From the NCBI RefSeq assembly GCF_019967995.1, contig NZ_CP065377.1, forward strand, positions 2,542,001 through 2,606,000: a DNA stretch of 64,000 nt, written 5' to 3'. The stretch's first letter is position 1, and each line of letters begins with the position of its first letter. Shown piece by piece: positions 51,639 to 60,568 of the stretch. Source of the stretch: Faecalibacterium prausnitzii. Its GTDB lineage: Bacteria > Bacillota > Clostridia > Oscillospirales > Ruminococcaceae. Made by a program: the position numbers and the translations under genes. The notes beneath the pieces are model-generated. The model searched no databases and was not told the origin of the DNA. It saw nothing but the letters and a program-made list of their open reading frames with translations.

Positions 51639-52483
51639 ATGTGTTGGAAAAGCTGATCTTTTACTGGAACTATCCCTTTGTCCGCTATGCGCTCATCGTG
51701 GGCGTTCTGATTGCCCTGTGTTCTTCGCTGCTGGGCGTGACGCTGGTGCTGAAACGGTTTTCCTTTATCGGAGATGGCCTTTCTCATGTGGCGTTCGGCG
51801 GCATGGCCATTGCGACCGTGCTGGGAATGTCCGACCATATGCCGCTGACGCTGGCCGTGACTGTGGCCTGCGCGGTCCTGTTGCTGCATACCGGACAAAA
51901 CACCCAAATCAAAGGTGACGCTGCCATTGCTATGGTGTCCGTTGGCGCGCTTGCAATGGGCTATCTGCTGATGAATCTGTTCTCGACCTCGGCGAATCTG
52001 TCTGGCGATGTGTGCAGCACCCTGTTCGGCTCTACCTCGATCCTGACCCTGACAAAATCGGAAGTTTGGCTCTGCATCGGGCTTTCCATCATCGTGGTCG
52101 CAGTGTTTATGCTGTTCTACAACAAGATCTTTGCAGTCACCTTTGACGAAACCTTTGCACAGGCCGTCGGAACCAATGCAAACGGATACAATCTGCTGAT
52201 TGCCATTGTCATTGCCGTCATCATTGTGCTGGCCATGAACCTTGTCGGCTCTCTGCTGATTTCTGCACTGGTGATTTTTCCGGCTCTTTCGGCCATGCGC
52301 CTGTGCAAGAATTTCCGCGCTGTCACCATCTGCTCAGCGGTATTGTCCGTGAGCTGTGCCTTTGTGGGCATCGTGGCTTCCGTCCTGGCCGGAACGCCGG
52401 TTGGTTCGACCATTGTTGCGGTTGACATGGCGGCGTTTGGCCTGTGCTGTCTGGCCGGAAAACTGCTGGGGAGGGCATCATGA
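51635..52483 (+). CDS. znuB: Metal ABC transporter permease (ABC-3 family)
   Basis: 282 residues with about 8 membrane segments. YALIVGVLIALCSSLLGVTLV, FIGDGLSHVAFGGMAIATVLG and SLLISALVIFPALSAMRLC are characteristic of ZnuB/AdcB/MntB permeases. Metal choice among Zn, Mn and Fe is not readable. Overlaps both neighbours by 4 nt, showing tight coupling. Confidence 0.92.
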   Translation: MNVLEKLIFYWNYPFVRYALIVGVLIALCSSLLGVTLVLKRFSFIGDGLSHVAFGGMAIATVLGMSDHMPLTLAVTVACAVLLLHTGQNTQIKGDAAIAMVSVGALAMGYLLMNLFSTSANLSGDVCSTLFGSTSILTLTKSEVWLCIGLSIIVVAVFMLFYNKIFAVTFDETFAQAVGTNANGYNLLIAIVIAVIIVLAMNLVGSLLISALVIFPALSAMRLCKNFRAVTICSAVLSVSCAFVGIVASVLAGTPVGSTIVAVDMAAFGLCCLAGKLLGRAS

Positions 52484-53016
52484 AACGACTTTTGAAGGGC
52501 TTTCTGCTGCTCTGTGCCGCCGCTGCATTGACCGCCTGCGGTGCAAAGCCCGAAGCGGCATCTTCCGTGGCGACGGTCTTGCCGGAGTCTGCATCTTCTA
52601 GTGCTGTTACTGCACCCGCCCCGGAACATTCTGTGCAGCTCCCGGAAAGCAGCACTGCTGGCGCAAGCGATATTCACACCGGTATGGATGCAGACATTGA
52701 CCTGACCTTACTCAGCGATACGGTTGTGAACGCAGAAGTTTACAATATGCTCGTTACCCCGGAGAACTACACCGATAAAATTGTTCGTATGACGGGCGAA
52801 TATCAGGAGTACACAGATGAGCAGACTGGTGAGCTGTACCATTCCTGCGTCATCTACGATGCGCTTGCCTGCTGCCAGCAGGGAGTGGAGTTCGTGCTGA
52901 CCGATGGCGATTACCCGGAAGAAGGCACAACCATTACCGTAGTGGGGCGGTATGAAACCTATACTACGCCTTATTATGATTATTTTCATCTGGTGGATGG
53001 AGTAAGGGAAAAGTAA
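52480..53016 (+). CDS. Lipoprotein of unknown function in the metal operon
   Basis: 178 residues. Signal peptide with lipobox (AALTAC), a Ser/Ala/Pro-rich linker (~25-65), then a beta-rich domain (~85-175) with VTPENYTDKIVRMTGEYQ, a CC pair in ACCQQGVEFVL, and TTITVVGRYETYTTP. It looks OB-fold-like. The Cys pair and acidic residues could bind metal, and overlap with the permease (ATGA) puts it in the transport operon. Family not recognised; a metal-handoff or sensor role is inference. Confidence 0.7.
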   Translation: MKRLLKGFLLLCAAAALTACGAKPEAASSVATVLPESASSSAVTAPAPEHSVQLPESSTAGASDIHTGMDADIDLTLLSDTVVNAEVYNMLVTPENYTDKIVRMTGEYQEYTDEQTGELYHSCVIYDALACCQQGVEFVLTDGDYPEEGTTITVVGRYETYTTPYYDYFHLVDGVREK

Positions 53017-53029
53017 ATCAAACAAAACG

Positions 53030-53071
53030 AATCCCGGCAAGTGCCTACCTTGTAGAACACCTGCCGGGATT
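53030..53071 (+). terminator. Terminator of the metal ABC operon
   Basis: AATCCCGGCAAGTG pairs with CACCTGCCGGGATT (one mismatch) around a 14-nt loop, then TGTTGTT. Confidence 0.75.
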
Positions 53072-53087
53072 TGTTGTTATGTTGGAC

Positions 53088-53336
53088 TTAATCTTCCAGC
53101 CTGCCATGCTCACATCCCAGTGACAGATAGTGCTCAATCTCCCCACTCAGCACAAGCTGAGCATACTCCAGCGGATTATTGTACAGCAGCCAGTCCAGCT
53201 CTGCCCGCTGTGCCGGGGTGTTGCCGTATTCGTCCTCGATGGCGATGCAGTCAATGGCAACGGTGGTGCCATCCTCGAACCGGACTTTCACCCGGTCGGT
53301 ATCCATATTGAAGTGGCAGGAAAGCAGTTTGTTCAT
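53088..53336 (-). CDS. DUF6061 family small protein
   Basis: 82 residues: KLLSCHFNMDTDRVKVRFEDG, TVAIDCIAIEDEYGNTPAQR, ELDWLLYNNPLEYAQLVLSG. This pattern is a short beta domain followed by helices found in many clostridial small ORFs of unknown role. GGAGG lies 9 nt before ATG 53336. It stands alone between terminators. The 237 nt upstream (53337-53573) show nothing further. Confidence 0.72.
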   Translation of the reverse strand: MNKLLSCHFNMDTDRVKVRFEDGTTVAIDCIAIEDEYGNTPAQRAELDWLLYNNPLEYAQLVLSGEIEHYLSLGCEHGRLED

Positions 53337-53573
53337 AAGTGTAACCTCCAATTTTTCACTTCAACTTCTCTTCCGGTGGAAAGTTCCGGCTGTCCGTTTG
53401 CAGATTTATGAATCCGTTTTCTGATGTATCTCCTTACGAGCCTACATCCATCCACCGCATCTTCAATTTCATCACCAAACCGGAACAACACTCTTTTTGC
53501 ACTGCATTAATCTTAGCACCGTTTGGCGTAAAATTGGCGTATGGTGTAAAAATTGCTGGAAATCGCCGTAAAC

Positions 53574-53618
53574 AAAAAGCCTGAAACTTCTCGGTACATC
53601 AAGAAGTTTCAGGCTTTT
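53574..53618 (-). terminator. Intrinsic terminator of lysS
   Basis: AAAAAGCCTGAAACTTC/GAAGTTTCAGGCTTTT stem; TTTTTG on the minus-strand side, 20 nt past the lysS stop. Confidence 0.88.
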
Positions 53619-53637
53619 CTAATTGCAAATTGGAAAT

Positions 53638-55149
53638 TTACTGCTCAATCGGCTTCATCGTGGGGAACAGCAGCACATCACGGATGGAGGCACTGTCGGT
53701 CAGGAGCATGACAAGGCGGTCCACGCCGAAGCCGAGGCCGCCCGTGGGAGGCAGGCCGTACTCCAGAGCGTTGACGTAGTCGTAATCGACCTGGGCCTTG
53801 CAGTCGGGCTCGATGGCCTTACGCTCGGCGACCTGGCGCTCGAAGCGGCCCTTCTGGTCGATGGGGTCGTTCAGCTCGCTGAAGGCGTTGCCGTACTCGG
53901 TGCAGTCGATGAAATACTCGAACCGCTCGGTGAAGGCGGGATCATCCGGCTTGCGCTTTGCCAGCGGGCTGATCTCGACGGGATAATCGTAAATGAAGGT
54001 GGGCTGAATGAGCTTGTCCTCGACGAAAGCGTCGAAGAACTCGGCCAGAATGGCACCCTTGGTGGGCACTTCGGGCAGCTCGACGTGGTGCTCCTTGGCC
54101 GCAGCGATGGCATCCTCGTCGGTCTTCCAGTCGTTGAAATCCACGCCGGAATACTTCTTGACGGCCTCGATCATGGTCAGACGCTCCCAGTGGCCCATGT
54201 CGATCTGCTTGCCCTGATACGGGATGACCATACCGCCGCAGATCTTGAGGGCCAGGCGCTTGTACAGCTCCTCGACCAGGTCCATCATGCCGTGGAAATC
54301 GGTGAATGCCTGATACAGCTCGATGGTGGTGAACTCCGGGTTGTGCTTGGGGTCCATGCCCTCGTTGCGGAAGATGCGACCGACCTCATACACACGATCC
54401 ATGCCGCCGACAATCAGGCGCTTCAGATAAAGCTCCGTCTCGATGCGCAGGACCATGTCCATGTTCAGGGTGTTGTGGTGGGTGTAGAAGGGGCGGGCCG
54501 AAGCGCCGATCTCAAACGGAGTCAGGATGGGGGTATCGACCTCCAGGAAGCCCTTCTCGTCCAGATATGCGCGGATCTCCTTCAGGATCTGGCTGCGCTT
54601 GACGAAGGTCTCCTTGACTTCGGGGTTGGCGATGAGGTCCACATAGCGCTGACGGTAACGGGTCTCGGTATCGGTCAGGCCGTGGAACTTCTCCGGCAGG
54701 GGGCGCAGGCTCTTGGCCAGCAGGGTGAGCTCTTCCGCGCGGACGCTCAGCTCACCGGTCTTGGTGCGGAACACTTCGCCCTTGACGCCGATGATATCGC
54801 CGACGTCCAGCTTCTTGAACGCAGCGTAGGACTCTTCGCCCAGCTCATCGCGGCGGACGTACAGCTGGATATCGCCCTTATCGTCGCGCAGATGGGCAAA
54901 GCTGGCCTTGCCCATGACGCGCTTGGACATCATACGGCCGGCCAGAGCCGCCTTCTTGCCGGAATCGGTCTCGTTGGGCAGGTCCTTGAATTCTTCCTTC
55001 AGGTCAGCCGAATAGGCATCCTGCGGGAACTTGGTCAGGGTGAACGGGTCGTGACCCGCAGCCTGCAGATCGGCCAGCTTCTGGCGGCGCACCTGCACCT
55101 GTTCGCTCTCGCTCAGACCGGCAGCAGGATTTCTCTTTTGTTCTTCCAT
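53638..55149 (-). CDS. lysS: Lysyl-tRNA synthetase, class II
   Basis: 503 residues. N-terminal OB-fold anticodon domain (~60-170), then class II motifs: motif 2 VGRIFRNEGMDPKHNPEF and motif 3 GLPPTGGLGFGVDRLVML; PFYTHHNTLNMDMVLRI binds substrate. Charges tRNA-Lys. It starts 21 nt after greA on the same strand, a frequent Firmicute pairing, and uses the greA promoter. Confidence 0.97.
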   Translation of the reverse strand: MEEQKRNPAAGLSESEQVQVRRQKLADLQAAGHDPFTLTKFPQDAYSADLKEEFKDLPNETDSGKKAALAGRMMSKRVMGKASFAHLRDDKGDIQLYVRRDELGEESYAAFKKLDVGDIIGVKGEVFRTKTGELSVRAEELTLLAKSLRPLPEKFHGLTDTETRYRQRYVDLIANPEVKETFVKRSQILKEIRAYLDEKGFLEVDTPILTPFEIGASARPFYTHHNTLNMDMVLRIETELYLKRLIVGGMDRVYEVGRIFRNEGMDPKHNPEFTTIELYQAFTDFHGMMDLVEELYKRLALKICGGMVIPYQGKQIDMGHWERLTMIEAVKKYSGVDFNDWKTDEDAIAAAKEHHVELPEVPTKGAILAEFFDAFVEDKLIQPTFIYDYPVEISPLAKRKPDDPAFTERFEYFIDCTEYGNAFSELNDPIDQKGRFERQVAERKAIEPDCKAQVDYDYVNALEYGLPPTGGLGFGVDRLVMLLTDSASIRDVLLFPTMKPIEQ

Positions 55150-55169
55150 TGCTTCCTCCCGTGTTCTGC

Positions 55170-55655
55170 TCAGTTGGCTGCGTGGGTGATGCTCCGCACC
55201 GTGTACTCCACGGTGTGGCCGGTGGGCAGCAGGACCTCTGCCTTCTCGCCCACTGCCTTGCCCAGCAGGGCATGGCCGACGGGGCTTTCATCGCTGATCT
55301 TGCCGCTCAGGGGGTCTGCCTCGGTGCGGCCGACGATATCGTACTCCTCGGTCTCATCCTCGCCGGTCATCAGGATGGTGACATGGGTGCCGACGGCAAC
55401 GTTCTCCACGCTCAGCTCGCTCTCGTCGATGACGACAGCGTTCTTGACCATCTGCTCCAGCTCGGTGATGCGGTTCTCGACCAGGCCCTGGGTGTTCTTG
55501 GCCTCATCGTACTCGCTGTTCTCCGACAGGTCGCCGTGGCTGCGGGCTTCCTTGATCTCTTCTGCCAGCTCCTTGCGGCGGACGGTCTTGAGGTATTCCA
55601 GTTCATCCTGCACGGCCTTCAGGCCGGCAGCGGACATCTTGATTTCTTGTGCCAT
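55170..55655 (-). CDS. greA: Transcription elongation factor GreA
   Basis: 161 residues. Coiled-coil N-terminal finger with the acidic tip HGDLSENSEYDEAKN that enters the RNA polymerase secondary channel, and an FKBP-like C-terminal domain (DPLSGKISDESPVGHALLG). Rescues backtracked polymerase by transcript cleavage. ATG 55655 with GGAGA upstream is chosen over a longer frame. First gene of greA-lysS. Confidence 0.96.
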   Translation of the reverse strand: MAQEIKMSAAGLKAVQDELEYLKTVRRKELAEEIKEARSHGDLSENSEYDEAKNTQGLVENRITELEQMVKNAVVIDESELSVENVAVGTHVTILMTGEDETEEYDIVGRTEADPLSGKISDESPVGHALLGKAVGEKAEVLLPTGHTVEYTVRSITHAAN

Positions 55656-55728
55656 TTTGGGATTCTCTCCTTGTCTATTGGATTGGCGCAGCCGCAAAGC
55701 CGCGCACGAGTGCTATTTTGACTGTTCT

Positions 55729-55757
55729 ATTATAATGGCAAGCCTGGATATTGTCAA
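55729..55757 (-). promoter_or_regulatory. Promoter of greA-lysS
   Basis: Minus strand: TTGACA (55752-55757), 17-bp spacer, TATAAT (55729-55734), exact consensus. Confidence 0.85.
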
Positions 55758-55792
55758 CAAAAACGACGGTTCTGCAATGCAAAAAACTGCAA

Positions 55793-55830
55793 AAGGCCCC
55801 ACCGGCAGAGGGAATTGCCGACGGGGCCTT
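55793..55830 (-). terminator. Intrinsic terminator after the EF-G-like gene
   Basis: AAGGCCCC-AC-CGGCA pairs with TGCCG-AC-GGGGCCTT, with TTTTGCAGTTTTTTG on the minus strand. It lies 134 nt past the stop, with a dispersed repeat in between. Confidence 0.8.
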
Positions 55831-55848
55831 GAAGATGTTGATGTTTAC

Positions 55849-55902
55849 CCTCTCAGTCATCGCTGCGCGATGCCAGCTCTCCCGAAGGGCGAGCCATTGG
55901 CA
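55849..55902 (+). repeat. Dispersed double-hairpin repeat, copy 2
   Basis: CCTCTCAGT, a CATCGC-TGC-GCGATG hairpin, GCTCTCCC-GAA-GGGCGAGC and CATTGGCA. Same order and spacing as the minus strand of 14485-14536. The first stem differs in both arms but remains paired. Placed between the EF-G-like gene stop and its terminator, so it would be in that mRNA's 3' end. Confidence 0.85.
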
Positions 55903-55963
55903 GATCGGGCAGCGAATACGGACTGCTTGGGTTCAATTGGCGGTAAAATAGCGGGCGCTGTGC

Positions 55964-58048
55964 TCAATCATCCGCAGCTTCGTCCAGGTTGCCCAGCTTT
56001 CTGGCCTGCTCGACGACGGCGGGCACCAGCATTTCGGGCAGGATCTCATAGCGGGCAAACTCGGTGGTGAACCAGCCGCGGCCCTGCGTGGTCTGACGGA
56101 TGAAGGTGGTGAAGCTGCTCAGCTCGGCCAGCGGCACTTCGGCGATGATGGTCTGCATCCCGTCCTCATCCGGCTCCATGCCCAGCACACGGCCGCGGCG
56201 CTTGGTGACGTCGCCCATGATATCGCCGGTGTTGTCGTTGGGAACATGCGCTTTCAGGGTGTGGATGGGTTCCAGAATGACGGGGCCAGCTTCGGGCATC
56301 GCGGCCTTATAGGCCAGCTTGGCCGCCATAATGAAAGCCATTTCGGAGCTGTCCACGGGGTGGTAGCTGCCGTCCAGCAGGGTGGCCTTCAGGCCGACCA
56401 CAGGATAACCGGCCAGCACACCCTTTTCTGCGGCCAGACGGACGCCCTTTTCAACGGCCGGGAAGAAGTTCTTCGGGACACTGCCGCCGAAGACCTTTTC
56501 CTCAAAGACGACCTGCTCGCTGTCGCAGGGCTCGAAGTTAATGACGACATCGCCGAACTGGCCATGACCGCCGGTCTGCTTCTTATGACGGCCCTGTTTC
56601 TGGCAGGCCTTGCGGATGGACTCGCGGTAGGCGATGCGGGGAGCCTCCAGACCGATCTCAACGCCGAACTTGTTCTTCAGCTTGGCCTTGACGACGTCCA
56701 GATGCTGCTCACCCAGACCACCGATGATCTGCTGATGGGTCTCGGCGTTGTTCTCGTAGCTCAGGGTGGGGTCTTCTTCCATCAGGCGGGCCAGCGCACT
56801 GCTGATCTTACCCTCGTCGCCCTTCTTGGCCACGGTGACGGCCATGAACAGGCTGGGCAGCGGGAAGACCGGTGCGGGCAGTTTGACCACGCGGGAAGCA
56901 TCGCAGAGGGTATCGCCGGTCTTTGCGCTGACCAGCTTTGCCACAGCGCCGATGTCACCGGCACCGATGCCGTCGTTCTCAATCTGCTTCTTGCCGATGA
57001 CGGTCAGGGGCTTGTTGATCTTTTCGATGTCGCCGGTGCGGGCATTGGTCAGGGCCAAACCTGCGGTGACTTTGCCGCTGATGACGCGCAGATAGCTCAA
57101 CTTGCCCACGAACGGATCGGCCACGGTCTTGAAGACGTAGGCTGCGGTAGGCTCCGATTCGGTGCAGTGCAGCTCGACAGACTCGCCGTTGGCGTCCTCG
57201 GCCATGGTGCACTCCTCGTGCTCCGGGCTGGGCAGCAGCTTGTGCATGTTGAACAGCAGCATATCCAGTGCCTGCTGGTTGACCGCGCTGCCGCAGAAGA
57301 CAGGGGTGATGAGGCCGTCCTTGACGCCCTTGCGCATTCCCTCGACGATCTCCTCGGTGGTGAAGGGCTCACCGCCGAAGAATTTCTCCATCAGCTCATC
57401 GTCGGTCTCGGCGATGGCCTCGCTCATGGCCTCGATCAGGCCCTGGAAGCGGTGGCCGATGTCGGGCAGATCCACCTGGATTTGTTTGCCGCCCTCATAC
57501 TTGAAGGCCTTCTGGCTGAACAGATTGATGTACACTGGGGTGCCGTCGTCGAGCTTGGCCGGGACGACGCAGGGGCAGATCGTGGAGCCGAAGCGGATCT
57601 TCATATCTTCCAGGATCTTGAAGTAGTTCGCGTTTTCCAGGTCGCACTTGGAAACAAAGACCATGGTGGCTTTGCCGTTCTTGCGGGCCAGTTGGAAGGC
57701 CTTCTCGGCACCAACGGTCACGCCGCTGCGGCCGGAGACACACACCAGCACACTCTCCGCAGCCCGGATGCCCTCATACTCACCGGCCTCAAAATCGAAC
57801 AGGCCCGGTGCATCAATGAAGTTGTACTTGATGCCCTCGTACTCCACGGGGACGACCGACGCCGACAGGCTGGCCTTGCGCTTTGCTTCCTCAGGGTCAA
57901 AGTCCGAAATCGTGGTGCCGTCTTCGACCCGGCCCATACGCTCCGCTGCGCCCGAAAAATAGACCAATGCCTCAGTCAGCGTCGTTTTGCCGCTGCCGGC
58001 ATGGCCTGCAATCAAGATATTACGGATGTTGTTGCTTGCGTATTTCAT
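55964..58048 (-). CDS. EF-G-like translational GTPase paralog
   Basis: 694 residues with the domain order of elongation factor G. The P-loop is AGHAGSGKTT (EF-G has AHIDAGKTT). Switch II reads DAPGLFDF, so the His of DTPGHVDF is replaced by Leu. The G4 motif is SKCD in place of NKxD. Later domains keep QGRHKKQTGGHGQFGDV and MGDVTKRRGRVLGMEPDE (in parts). Paralogs of this FusA2 type occur beside a true EF-G; function is unclear. The changed switch II suggests slow or altered GTP hydrolysis. Start at ATG 58048. Confidence 0.88.
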   Translation of the reverse strand: MKYASNNIRNILIAGHAGSGKTTLTEALVYFSGAAERMGRVEDGTTISDFDPEEAKRKASLSASVVPVEYEGIKYNFIDAPGLFDFEAGEYEGIRAAESVLVCVSGRSGVTVGAEKAFQLARKNGKATMVFVSKCDLENANYFKILEDMKIRFGSTICPCVVPAKLDDGTPVYINLFSQKAFKYEGGKQIQVDLPDIGHRFQGLIEAMSEAIAETDDELMEKFFGGEPFTTEEIVEGMRKGVKDGLITPVFCGSAVNQQALDMLLFNMHKLLPSPEHEECTMAEDANGESVELHCTESEPTAAYVFKTVADPFVGKLSYLRVISGKVTAGLALTNARTGDIEKINKPLTVIGKKQIENDGIGAGDIGAVAKLVSAKTGDTLCDASRVVKLPAPVFPLPSLFMAVTVAKKGDEGKISSALARLMEEDPTLSYENNAETHQQIIGGLGEQHLDVVKAKLKNKFGVEIGLEAPRIAYRESIRKACQKQGRHKKQTGGHGQFGDVVINFEPCDSEQVVFEEKVFGGSVPKNFFPAVEKGVRLAAEKGVLAGYPVVGLKATLLDGSYHPVDSSEMAFIMAAKLAYKAAMPEAGPVILEPIHTLKAHVPNDNTGDIMGDVTKRRGRVLGMEPDEDGMQTIIAEVPLAELSSFTTFIRQTTQGRGWFTTEFARYEILPEMLVPAVVEQARKLGNLDEAADD

Positions 58049-58113
58049 ATCGGTTTTTCCCTCTTTCCGCCGCACGGAGCGTTCTCTCCGTTTTTGTGGC
58101 ATATTTTACAAAG

Positions 58114-58141
58114 ATAATACCACACTTCAAGCGATTTTCAA
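58114..58141 (-). promoter_or_regulatory. Promoter of the EF-G-like gene
   Basis: Minus strand: TTGAAA (58136-58141), 16-bp spacer, TATTAT (58114-58119). Start near 58107, leader about 60 nt. The adjoining 58142-58371 stretch has no gene that could be supported. Confidence 0.55.
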
Positions 58142-58371
58142 ATAGATTGCTTTAAAATTTTGCTCCTTGACCCGCCAAACTTGCCGCCCTGCTTTTGTGC
58201 ATTTTGACCGTCCGGCTCAAAAATCGACTAAAAACCGCGCAGAACGTTCTCGTAAGCAGAGGGCCGCCCGCTCACTCCCGCCGTGCGCATCGACCGCCGG
58301 AGTATCTTCCCCCGCCAGTGCAGGCCTGAGCGATGGTACAATGGCAATGGCACGGTATCCCCTCTCCTCAG

Positions 58372-58607
58372 TCAAAACCACCGGCTGAGCCGGTGGCTTG
58401 AGTAAGCCCTAGAAGGGCACCTTACTGGCAAAGCCCCTGCAAGGGGCCACGAGCAAGCATCTTTCATCTGCATTACTTGCCCTACCGCTCTAACGAGCTA
58501 TGCCCATAAAGTGCATCTTCTAAGATGACAATTTCTTTGTCATCTCGCTTCGCTCGAAGCTTATAGCTAAAGCATTTTTACTCCACCAGCCTAGCTGGTG
58601 GTTTTGA
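58372..58607. mobile_element. 236-bp non-autonomous element with IS200/IS605-like hairpin ends
   Basis: Both ends carry a 25-nt inverted repeat that is itself a hairpin: TCAAAACCACCGGCTGAGCC plus GGTGG on the left, and the matching TCAAAACCACCAGCTAGGCT plus GGTGG read inward from the right (4 differences, mostly paired). Inside are at least three more hairpins (GCCC/GGGC near 58408, GCCCC/GGGGC near 58435, AGATGACA/TGTCATCT near 58522-58545). No transposase or TnpB frame. Subterminal palindromes are typical of IS200/IS605 and their derivatives (PATE/MITE). Confidence 0.65.
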
Positions 58608-58627
58608 ATCGCTCAAGCTAACTAAAA

Positions 58628-58657
58628 GAAGCCCGCTGCAACCATACAGCGGGCTTC
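58628..58657 (-). terminator. Intrinsic terminator of rny
   Basis: GAAGCCCGCTG/CAGCGGGCTTC perfect 11-bp stem with an 8-nt loop, TTTTAG on the minus strand, 11 nt past the stop. Confidence 0.88.
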
Positions 58658-58668
58658 GGGAAAGGATC

Positions 58669-60246
58669 TTATTTTGCGTAATCGACGGCGCGGCTCTCGC
58701 GGATGACGTTGACCTTGATCTGGCCGGGGTAATCCAGCGTGTCCTCGATCTTCTTTGCGATCTGGCGGGCCAGCAGGATGACCTGATCGTCGCTGATGAC
58801 ATCGGGCTTGACCATGATGCGCACTTCGCGGCCTGCCTGAACAGCAAAGGCCTGCTCGACGCCCTCGAAGCTGGAAGAGATCTCCTCCAGATTCTCCAGA
58901 CGCTTGACATAGCTCTCCACGTTCTCACGGCGGGCACCGGGGCGGGCGGCGCTGATGGCGTCGCAGGCCTGGATTATGAAGGCCAGCGGGGTCTTCGGCT
59001 CCACATCGCCGTGGTGGGCCTCGATGGCGTGGATGACCTGGGTGTTCTCCTTGTACTTGCGGCAGATGTCCACACCGATCTGCACATGGCTGCCCTCGAT
59101 CTCGTGGTCGAGCGCCTTGCCGATATCATGCAGCAGACCGGCACGGCGGGCCAGCGTGACGTTCACGCCCATCTCGCCTGCCAGCAGGCCGGCCAGCCAG
59201 GCCACCTCCATGCTGTGGGTCAGAGCGTTCTGGCCGAAGCTGGTGCGGTACTTCAGGCGGCCGATGAGCTTGATGAGGTCGGGGTGCAGGCCATGGATAC
59301 CAAGCTCCATCACGGCCTTCTCGCCCTCGCGCTTCATCTGCAGTTCCAGATCGTGGCGGCACTTCTCCACCGTTTCCTCGATGCGGGCGGGGTGGATGCG
59401 GCCGTCGCCGATCAGGCGTTCCAGGGTCATGCGGGCCACTTCGCGGCGGGTCTGGTCGAAGGAGGACAGGGTGATGGCCTCCGGGGTATCGTCGATGATG
59501 AGGTCCACACCGGTGGCCGTTTCCAGCGCACGGATGTTGCGGCCCTCGCGGCCGATGATGCGCCCCTTCATCTCATCGCTGGGCAGCGGCACCACGCTGA
59601 CGGTGGTCTCGCTGCAATGGTCGGCTGCACAGCGGGCAATGGCCTGCCCGATGAGGTTGCGGGCCAGATTGTCGCAGTTCTCCTTCAGGTCGGTCTCGTA
59701 GGCTGCCACACGGACGGCCTTTTCGTGGGTCAGTTCCTCGTCCACCTTGTGCAGCAGCACTTCGCGGGCGTCTTCCTGGCTCAGACCGGCCAGCGTTTCC
59801 AGCCGCTCCATCTCCTTGGCGCGGATGGCGTCCACCTCCGCCAAATGGGCGTCAACTTCCTCGTTCTTCTTCTTCAGCTCTTCTTCTTTTTTCTCCAGAG
59901 CTTCGGTCTTGCGGTCCAGAGCTGTTTCCTTCTGGTCGATGCGGTTCTCCTGACGGGTGATCTCAGCGCGGCGCTGCTTGATCTCCTTGTCGGCTTCCGC
60001 CTTCTGGGCATCCACCTCCGCTTTCAGGCGGAAGGCCTCGTCCTTTGCTTCCAGAACAGCTTCTTTTCGTTTTTGGTCTGCGGTCTTGATCGCTTCGTTC
60101 ACCAGCCGGGTCGCCTCGGCTTCGGCGCTGCCGATCTGGGCCTCGGCGGTCTTTTTACGGTTGTTGTAACCAATAAAATAACCCCCGCCGATGCCGGCAG
60201 CAGCTGCGATCACGGCCACGATCAAAACCAATGCGATCGTGGGCAT
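58669..60246 (-). CDS. rny: Ribonuclease Y
   Basis: 525 residues. Membrane-anchored endoribonuclease starting mRNA decay. N-terminal helix ([20 protein letters not shown]), a long Lys/Glu coiled coil (~30-190), KH domain ([19 protein letters not shown]) and HD domain ([27 protein letters not shown]). Typical length is ~520. ATG 60246 is chosen over an upstream GTG because GGAGAG lies 9 nt before it. Expressed from a promoter 270 nt upstream through a structured leader. Confidence 0.96.
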   Translation of the reverse strand: MPTIALVLIVAVIAAAAGIGGGYFIGYNNRKKTAEAQIGSAEAEATRLVNEAIKTADQKRKEAVLEAKDEAFRLKAEVDAQKAEADKEIKQRRAEITRQENRIDQKETALDRKTEALEKKEEELKKKNEEVDAHLAEVDAIRAKEMERLETLAGLSQEDAREVLLHKVDEELTHEKAVRVAAYETDLKENCDNLARNLIGQAIARCAADHCSETTVSVVPLPSDEMKGRIIGREGRNIRALETATGVDLIIDDTPEAITLSSFDQTRREVARMTLERLIGDGRIHPARIEETVEKCRHDLELQMKREGEKAVMELGIHGLHPDLIKLIGRLKYRTSFGQNALTHSMEVAWLAGLLAGEMGVNVTLARRAGLLHDIGKALDHEIEGSHVQIGVDICRKYKENTQVIHAIEAHHGDVEPKTPLAFIIQACDAISAARPGARRENVESYVKRLENLEEISSSFEGVEQAFAVQAGREVRIMVKPDVISDDQVILLARQIAKKIEDTLDYPGQIKVNVIRESRAVDYAK

Positions 60247-60346
60247 CGTGTTCACTCTCCTTAACGTTAAAGTTCAAATTCAACGAAATACTGGAGACGC
60301 TGCCAGGCAAGGCGTGGGCAACAAGACAAAATCAAGCTCTCAACAC

Positions 60347-60413
60347 AAAAGAAGCCGGACCGGAACACACCACCGGAAAGACCCTTCGGGTGCGCGTTCT
60401 GCACTTCTTTTTT
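60347..60413. other. Structured segment in the rny leader
   Basis: Outer A/T-rich stem AAAAGAAG/CTTCTTTT encloses CCGG-n9-CCGG and ACCC-TTC-GGGT hairpins. It lies in the rny 5' leader and could act as an attenuator (T-run on both sides) or an RNase Y self-cleavage target. The rest of 60247-60514 shows no ORF. Confidence 0.4.
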
Positions 60414-60514
60414 ATTTACAAGGTTTTCATATAAAAACGGGCAGATGAAGCCCCATTGAAATTTGGTTGCGGAATACCCCTGCACACAGCGTCATGGATT
60501 CCATACTACTTCTT

Positions 60515-60543
60515 ATATTACGAAACATTTGAAGCAATGTCAA
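60515..60543 (-). promoter_or_regulatory. Promoter of rny
   Basis: Minus strand: TTGACA (60538-60543), 17-bp spacer, TAATAT (60515-60520). Start near 60508, giving a ~260-nt leader. Confidence 0.7.
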
Positions 60544-60568
60544 GGGAAGCGGGCGCAATTTTGAAAAT

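Noticed and set aside
58142..58371. Possible small gene upstream of the hairpin-ended element
   Set aside because: Only short frames without ribosome sites or conserved features; left as unannotated intergenic DNA.
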